Positions 3,868 to 7,552 of a stretch of DNA of 7,552 bases are shown here, one piece after another (position 1 is the first letter of the stretch; each line of letters opens with the position of its first letter). The notes below the pieces were generated by a model. That model saw only the letters and a program-made list of their open reading frames with translations, was not told the DNA's origin and searched no databases. The stretch is from Rubrobacter sp. (lineage in GTDB: Bacteria > Actinomycetota > Rubrobacteria > Rubrobacterales > Rubrobacteraceae), in NCBI GenBank assembly GCA_016781775.1, contig JADDPR010000569.1, positions 1 through 7,552 of the forward strand, given 5' to 3'. The position numbers and the translations under genes were made by a program.

Positions 3868-6090
3868 CAGCAGCCCGATTCCGGCCCATGCCTTGTAGCC
3901 CTTGAGAGCTCCCCGAGTAATCTTCTGGCTGGTAAATCCGCGCTCCCGGAGCCACGAACCGAACACCCGTTGTATTGCGGGATCTTCGCCGTTCGCGAAC
4001 GACCACCGGCGGTACTCCTGATAGAGCGGCGTGGCCTGGGCGGTGGCCTCGGGCCGGATCACGCAACAATCCTCGAAGAACGCTGCGAGCACGTCGGATT
4101 CCTCGCGGTACTCCTGCACGGCCGCTACGACCGCCTCGGGCTCCTCTAGCCCGTGCTGCTGCCAGTCGAGGCACCCGCGCACGGCCCATGCCAGCACGCC
4201 GGCGAGCTCGGCGCGTAGCTTCGCGGGTAGCTCCGGGTCGGCCTTGCTGCCTTCAAAACGTTGCGTGAACGGGACCAACCTAACCCGGTCCCATATCGCA
4301 TCGTCCGTTCCCTCAATAACCGGCTTGTTGTTCGTGCTGATCCATAGCTTGAGCTCGGGCCGAAAGCTGAACGGCTCCCCGTACAGGAATCGTGCCGTGA
4401 CGGTATCCGAGCCCGTGAGTGCCTTTAGCTTGCTCTCGGCCAGTTGCCGGCCCTTCTCTACCTCGGCGGTCGACACGAACCGCGCGCCCTTGAGCGCGGC
4501 CACGTCGTTACCCACGCCCCGGTAGTGCTGCATTAGGATCGTCTCAACGTCCGTGTTCGTGCCGTAGTCGCCTAGCATCTCCTGTATGAGCTCGACTAGG
4601 GTGCTCTTGCCGTTCTTCCCTCGGCCCCACAACATCACGAGCGCGCGCTCGCGGGTGCTCCCCGTGATCGAGTAGCCGGCGAACCGCTGCACGAACCGGA
4701 TCACGTCGTCATGCACCAGCGTCTCGGCTAGGAACGCATCGAACCTCGGGCACGTCGCGGCCGGGTCGTATGCCACGGGTACGATCTTTGTTACGTGGTC
4801 GGCCGGGTCGTGCGGCCGGAGCTCGCCCGTCCTGAGATCAAGCGTCCCGTTCTGGCAGTTGAGTAGCCACGGGTCGCGGTCGAGCTCGTCCATTCCGACG
4901 GATAAATCCGGCTTGGCGAAAAAGAGCATGGCCTCGATGCTCGCTTTGCTCTGAGACCGCTTCGCCCAACGTGCTAGCTCCTGCTGCTTGCCGGTGTCCG
5001 GCTCGTCTACGGCCTCCCCGTAGATGCTGCGCGCGGTCGCGGTCGCCAGCTTTACGACCCGTCCCCGGTCGTCGGATGCCCAACGTCGCCCGTCGTAAAC
5101 GAGCCACTTTTTCAGGGGCGGGCACCAGCACACCCGGCCTCTGTGCTGGTCGACGAACCGCTCCCCGTTGGCCGCTTCGGTGAGCTCGCGGCGCTGGCCG
5201 CTCCGGTGTGCGCCGGTCTCGGCCCCGGTCCCGTTCGTCGAGGGCGCGGCCGTGAGGGTGGCCGCGCGGAACTCGCTCGCGTTCCACTTGTGCCAGCGTG
5301 CAAGCTGCTCGATAAGGCCGGGTGCGAGCTCGTCGAGCGTCGGCCCGCCCGTTACGTTCTCGCCCCGCGCGAGACGGTCGAGGGTGTCGCTTACCGCCCG
5401 CTCGCGGTCGTCGCGCTCATCGTCTCCGCTCGCGGCTATCGCGCCGCGCATGATCCGCTCGACGCGCTCCCGTGGGATTCGCCGGCCGAGGTAGCCGGCC
5501 GCTGCTAGGGCCAAGTCGTGCCGTGCTCCCTCAACCGGCCACGAGTGCGCGAGTAGTGCGGCCGTCGCCACGTCGCCGACCGCCTGGGCGAGCTCGTCGC
5601 CGGCCACTCGTGCAACCTCGACGGCCTCATCCGTCCATTCGATGCGCTCGCGGCTGGGGTGTACGCTCGGCGGGATGATCGTCTGCGCTCCCGTCGAACG
5701 GAGCTCGACGAGCGTTGCCCGCTTCCTGTCCGGCCCGGTCGTCTGGTAACGCTTGGTCGTGGGGATCGGGTCGGCGACGTACCAGCCATGCGAGGCTGGG
5801 GAGCTCGCCCGCCCGCTCGTGCGGGTAGGCGGCATGATGTAGCGGGCTGCGATGCGCGCCTCGCGGGTGTCATAGTCCACGTCGACCAACCCGCCCGACG
5901 GCTCGCCCAACCGTACGCCGACGTTCTGGCCGTTGTTCCAGAGCCTCGGCACGTCCTCGATGGTGGGCCGCTCCGTCTGCCAGTTGTCACGGTTCGGGTT
6001 CTTCGTTCCGGCCGGCACGGGGATCGGTGCCCATCCGTCGCGTATGTACCGCTCGACTTGCTGTTGTGCTGCCCGAGAATCGGGTAACAT
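3631..6090 (-). CDS. Primase-polymerase/SF3 helicase fusion (D5/P4-type replication protein)
   Basis: This 819-residue protein unwinds and primes replication of a plasmid, phage or integrative element. Residues ~10-185 are a bifunctional Prim-Pol domain, with acidic motif GGLVDVDYD (metal-binding Asp 70 and 72), SHGWY (His 101) and VELRSTG (Glu 129). Residues ~335-460 match the D5_N region (GTLDLRTGELRPHDP). Residues ~470-650 are an SF3 helicase: Walker A GRGKNGKST (489-497), ARFVSTAEVE as Walker B (536-545), sensor WISTNNKP (583-590) and IWDRVRLVPF with likely arginine finger. A C-terminal winged helix follows (~665-740), then a Gly/Pro-rich tail with repeated VDDG. I chose ATG 6090 because AAGGAGG lies 9 bases upstream; TTG 6099 abuts that site. 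All key residues are present, so it should be active. The tail is encoded by the GTGGACC repeat array. Confidence 0.95.
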   Translation of the reverse strand: MLPDSRAAQQQVERYIRDGWAPIPVPAGTKNPNRDNWQTERPTIEDVPRLWNNGQNVGVRLGEPSGGLVDVDYDTREARIAARYIMPPTRTSGRASSPASHGWYVADPIPTTKRYQTTGPDRKRATLVELRSTGAQTIIPPSVHPSRERIEWTDEAVEVARVAGDELAQAVGDVATAALLAHSWPVEGARHDLALAAAGYLGRRIPRERVERIMRGAIAASGDDERDDRERAVSDTLDRLARGENVTGGPTLDELAPGLIEQLARWHKWNASEFRAATLTAAPSTNGTGAETGAHRSGQRRELTEAANGERFVDQHRGRVCWCPPLKKWLVYDGRRWASDDRGRVVKLATATARSIYGEAVDEPDTGKQQELARWAKRSQSKASIEAMLFFAKPDLSVGMDELDRDPWLLNCQNGTLDLRTGELRPHDPADHVTKIVPVAYDPAATCPRFDAFLAETLVHDDVIRFVQRFAGYSITGSTRERALVMLWGRGKNGKSTLVELIQEMLGDYGTNTDVETILMQHYRGVGNDVAALKGARFVSTAEVEKGRQLAESKLKALTGSDTVTARFLYGEPFSFRPELKLWISTNNKPVIEGTDDAIWDRVRLVPFTQRFEGSKADPELPAKLRAELAGVLAWAVRGCLDWQQHGLEEPEAVVAAVQEYREESDVLAAFFEDCCVIRPEATAQATPLYQEYRRWSFANGEDPAIQRVFGSWLRERGFTSQKITRGALKGYKAWAGIGLLVDHDGPDDGGGGSPRPGSGPSFGPPRGQLVDDGPPPQSGLDIGNAQGRPGAVDDGGPKIQQLLSDVPRVEKVSEKSVH
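6072..6084. promoter_or_regulatory. Small perfect hairpin just inside the primase start
   Basis: CCCGA (6072-6076) and TCGGG (6080-6084) pair across three bases. On the primase mRNA this stem begins three bases after the start codon, where it could slow translation initiation. Confidence 0.4.
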
Positions 6091-6100
6091 TAAAGCCAAC

Positions 6101-6115
6101 CTCCTTAGCAGGGGA
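6101..6115 (-). promoter_or_regulatory. Primase ribosome-binding site with a pairing CTCC
   Basis: The minus strand has AAGGAGG nine bases before ATG 6090, and a CTCC eight bases upstream of GGAG can pair with it. The stem is only 4 bp, so sequestration is weak at best. The site fixes the start of the primase. Confidence 0.45.
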
Positions 6116-6125
6116 GTTTTGGATC

Positions 6126-6160
6126 GGGGCGAGAGTTGTGGCGACTCTCCGCCCCTTTTT
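6126..6160 (+). terminator. Intrinsic terminator pointing away from the primase
   Basis: GGGGC-GAGAGT (6126-6136) pairs with ACTCTC-C-GCCCC (6144-6155), an 11-bp stem with one bulged C and a 7-base loop, followed by T5 (6156-6160). The T run is on the plus strand only; on the minus strand GATCC follows the stem. It therefore ends rightward transcription, although no plus-strand gene lies to its left. It is 36 bases upstream of the primase start, so any RNA it ends would be antisense to the primase leader. Confidence 0.7.
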
Positions 6161-6213
6161 GCTGCTCTGGCTTTGGCCGGCTTGCTCCTTGCTCCTTTGT
6201 GCCGGCGCTCCTG

Positions 6214-6771
6214 TCAGGCTACCTTGTAAGCCTCCTGGTACTCGCGGTCGAGCTCGTCGGCCTCGTCGATAAGCCGCATAACGAGCGCGGTGTATCTAGC
6301 AACCGTCGGGCCGAGGGTTGCCCACGGCGACACGTCGGATGCGTCTGGGTGCTGCTCGCGGAGCTCGTGCGCCTCGGCTCGCATGGCCTCCCCCAACATC
6401 GGGGCTATGGCCCGGTTGTAGGCGCGGGCTAGCTCGATCTCTTCCGTGCTCAGGTCGCCGGCGCGGAGCCGGTCGTCGAGCCGGTCGCACAGCCCGTCGA
6501 GCCCTTCGAGGATGCGCCGGTCCTGCTCGCTAAGAGACGATAAGTAGGCCGGCGCTGGCGCTTTTGGGTTGGGCACGGCCTGGGCGAGCTCGTCCCCGAT
6601 GATTTCGATGGGCTCGACTCCGAGCGCGGCGGCTAGCTTGCGGATCGTCCGGGGCTGGGGCTTGCGCACACCCCGCTCCAATTCGGAAATGGTTAGCGGC
6701 ATAACTCCCGCCTCCCGCGCGAGGTCGCGCATGGACCACGCGCGCGCGCGTCTTAACTGCCTCAACCTCAT
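6214..6771 (-). CDS. XRE-family transcriptional regulator
   Basis: This 185-residue protein is a DNA-binding regulator, probably controlling this element. Residues 1-58 are a standard Cro/C1-type helix-turn-helix: LRQLRRARAWSMRDLAREAG, VMPLTISELERG as recognition region, and PRTIRKLAAALGVEPIEII. A Pro/Ala linker (65-76) leads to a ~105-residue all-helical C-terminal part rich in Arg/Glu (EEIELARAYNRAIAP, MRLIDEADELDREYQEA) that resembles no ligand domain I know and may dimerise. ATG 6771 is preceded by GGAGGT six bases upstream. A longer frame to 6918 is rejected because it would run through the promoter. It is divergent from the SWIM gene, and the primase lies 123 bases downstream, possibly on the same transcript. 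Repression of both divergent promoters is the natural hypothesis. Confidence 0.9.
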   Translation of the reverse strand: MRLRQLRRARAWSMRDLAREAGVMPLTISELERGVRKPQPRTIRKLAAALGVEPIEIIGDELAQAVPNPKAPAPAYLSSLSEQDRRILEGLDGLCDRLDDRLRAGDLSTEEIELARAYNRAIAPMLGEAMRAEAHELREQHPDASDVSPWATLGPTVARYTALVMRLIDEADELDREYQEAYKVA

Positions 6772-6804
6772 GTGCCTACCTCCGGGTTGCCGTTCATGCC
6801 ACGC

Positions 6805-6833
6805 ATTATAACAACGCAACCGATACAGGACAA
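6805..6833 (-). promoter_or_regulatory. Strong leftward promoter for the XRE gene
   Basis: The minus strand carries TTGTCC (complement of 6828-6833), a 17-base spacer and a consensus TATAAT (complement of 6805-6810). Initiation would fall about 27 bases before ATG 6771, leaving room for the GGAGGT site. It may also serve the primase operon, since no separate primase promoter was seen. Confidence 0.75.
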
Positions 6834-6851
6834 AGCCGGAAGTGTTATACT
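6822..6851 (+). promoter_or_regulatory. Rightward promoter for the SWIM gene
   Basis: GATACA (6822-6827), an 18-base spacer and a near-consensus TATACT (6846-6851) would start transcription near 6858, about 75 bases before ATG 6933. Its -35 box directly abuts the leftward -35 box, so two polymerases cannot bind at once. The -10 boxes include TATAAC (6807-6812) and GTTATA (6844-6849), which form an inverted repeat. Confidence 0.55.
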
Positions 6852-6932
6852 GACCGGGACAAAACAGAGATGGCCCCGGCGGGAAGTTTGGCGACTTATC
6901 CCCCGGAGCCCGGACCACAGGGAGAGAGCCCT

Positions 6933-7217
6933 ATGGACACCCGCAAGACTAGCGCACCCTCGACGCGCGTTCAGCGCGGTATCGCGCTTCACCGCGAGCG
7001 CGGGCACGAGATCGAGCACGTCGGGATCGGCACGTACCGCGTCCCGTCCTGCACCGGCCGGGGCTCCTACGTCGTGTACGTGAGCGAGGGCTAACAGTTC
7101 TGCACCTGCGATGACTACCCGAGGGCGCGCGCGCTCGGCCAGAGGTGTCCGCACTACTTCGCTGCCGAGGTCGAAGCGGCCAAGCGGCGCGCGATGCGCC
7201 GGCGGCTGGCTGGGTAG
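6933..7217 (+). pseudogene. SWIM zinc-finger protein interrupted by an in-frame TAA
   Basis: The frame encodes a small SWIM zinc-finger protein, a family that binds DNA or proteins through a C-x-C-x(n)-C-x-H zinc site. ATG 6933 has GGGAGAGAG a few bases upstream. The 53 codons before the stop give the usual SWIM approach strands (EHVGIGTYRVPSC, GSYVVYVSEG). TAA at 7092-7094 then interrupts, and the same frame continues for 40 residues with CTCDDYPRARALGQRCPH, perfect zinc ligands (Cys57, Cys59, Cys72, His74), and a basic helix ending at TAG 7217. No start codon follows the TAA closely, so the zinc site is lost unless the stop is read through. A single base change from GAA, CAA or AAA would explain it. 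The conserved downstream half indicates a recent mutation, a sequencing error or functional read-through. Two hairpins follow. Confidence 0.8.
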
Positions 7218-7223
7218 CGCCGC

Positions 7224-7248
7224 AACCTCGCTCACCGTGAGCGAGGTT
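7224..7248. terminator. 11-bp perfect hairpin after the SWIM gene
   Basis: AACCTCGCTCA (7224-7234) and TGAGCGAGGTT (7238-7248) pair across CCG. It begins six bases after the SWIM TAG and is followed by TTTGATCGGTTGATT, only moderately T-rich. It is probably a weak terminator or 3' protecting stem. Confidence 0.6.
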
Positions 7249-7262
7249 TGATCGGTTGATTG

Positions 7263-7296
7263 GGCTGGGGCTCCTTATCGGGGCTCCGGCCTTTTT
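7263..7296 (+). terminator. Strong intrinsic terminator
   Basis: GGCTGGGGCTCC (7263-7274) pairs over 12 positions (three G-U) with GGGGCTCCGGCC (7280-7291) across the loop TTATC, and is followed directly by T5 (7292-7296). It ends rightward transcription from the SWIM gene. Confidence 0.8.
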
Positions 7297-7306
7297 GCGT
7301 GGGTTG

Positions 7307-7497
7307 GTATTATCCGCTCCGTCGGGGCTGGCGAGGGTGGCGCGTAAAAGAGCTCCGCGCCGCTTTCGGGAGAAACCCGCCCCGGCTTTGATACGCTCAT
7401 CGTTACGTCGTCCGTCGCCCCTCGGCGATCGCGTATTCCTTTCGGGGGGGTCGCGGGTCGCGGCCCCTTTTCTCTGCCGCGTTCGTTCGGATAATAC
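7307..7497. repeat. Long-range 10-bp inverted repeat GTATTATCCG/CGGATAATAC
   Basis: The arms at 7307-7316 and 7488-7497 are exact complements 171 bases apart. Each contains a GATAAT-like word on one strand. The flanking bases do not extend the match. Confidence 0.45.
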
Positions 7498-7508
7498 GGG
7501 TGTTCGTG

Positions 7509-7550
7509 GGTTTCCGAGACCGGGACACAGCGGCAACCGGGCTTCCGAGA
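7509..7550. repeat. Imperfect direct repeat GGYTTCCGAGA at the window edge
   Basis: GGTTTCCGAGA (7509-7519) and GGCTTCCGAGA (7540-7550) differ at one base and start 31 bases apart, three helical turns. Further copies, if any, would lie beyond the window. Confidence 0.4.
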
Positions 7551-7552
7551 AC

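Larger units (their letters stand above)
7297..7552. other. Right-edge region without a convincing gene
   Basis: Frames are open here on both strands, but they lack starts with ribosome-binding sites and encode Arg/Pro/Gly-rich strings. Visible structure includes a GGCGCG/CGCGCC stem (7339-7361), a 10-bp inverted repeat at long range and a decamer-scale direct repeat at the very end. It may be the start of a regulatory region for a gene beyond the window. Confidence 0.45.

Noticed and set aside
6214..6918. 234-aa version of the XRE protein
   Set aside because: The extra N-terminus would be translated from DNA upstream of the consensus promoter; the HTH begins right at ATG 6771 with GGAGGT before it.
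6949..7536. Long minus-strand open frame (195 codons)
   Set aside because: It is antisense to the SWIM gene and both terminators, encodes an Arg/Pro/Gly-rich string without domains, and has no ribosome-binding site.
7298..7552. Plus-strand frame open to the window end
   Set aside because: No credible start or ribosome-binding site, mixed codon use, and it crosses hairpins; openness is expected in GC-rich DNA.
1..7552. CRISPR array, rRNA or insertion sequence
   Set aside because: No regular repeat-spacer pattern, no rRNA-like sequence, and no transposase or IS-type terminal repeats with target duplication were seen.

Overview
This is a GC-rich window (roughly two-thirds G+C by eye) whose codon use and protein style suggest an actinobacterium. 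A Rubrobacter-like host is my inference; nothing in the window proves it. Except for one gene at the right edge, everything reads leftward on the minus strand. The layout looks like a small replicon, or an integrative element with a plasmid-type replication module, abutting an ordinary host gene at the left end.

Left edge (1-1095): a complete DUF924-family gene (21-647, minus), probably host backbone. It is preceded by an (AGG)8 purine tract, a stem-loop and a perfect 13-bp inverted repeat at 1038-1066, which is the likely boundary with the accessory DNA. Region 1096-2370: a coupled pair consisting of a helix-turn-helix protein with DQP repeats and a coiled coil, and a 73-residue orphan. Upstream of the pair lie about 500 bases without a credible gene but with strong G/C skew, direct and tandem repeats, a textbook G-quadruplex motif and a GC hairpin.

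Region 2371-3490: four small minus-strand genes. These are a 94-aa protein with an AT-hook-like tail, a 111-aa charged helical protein, and two micro-ORFs joined by an ATGA stop/start overlap. An AT-rich block sits among them, with inverted repeats on either side built from the same GTGTCG/CGACAC arms. Region 3631-6090: the core gene, a primase-polymerase fused to an SF3 helicase (D5/P4 type). Its 3' end and downstream flank carry a dense array of GTGGACC/GGTCCAC words, including an 18-bp tandem repeat across the stop codon. The 5' leader holds a terminator pointing the opposite way, which suggests an antisense RNA.

Region 6214-7296: an XRE-type regulator and, divergent from it, a SWIM zinc-finger gene on the plus strand. 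Their promoters are back to back with abutting -35 boxes. The SWIM gene has an in-frame TAA just before its zinc ligands and is followed by two hairpins, the second a strong intrinsic terminator. The remaining 256 bases have no convincing gene.

Working model (inference): XRE controls the divergent promoters, the primase-helicase starts replication, the GTGGACC array and/or the repeat-rich non-coding blocks are origin or control sites, and the HTH/coiled-coil protein may help partition or repression. No integrase, relaxase, toxin-antitoxin pair, rRNA, tRNA or CRISPR array was found.
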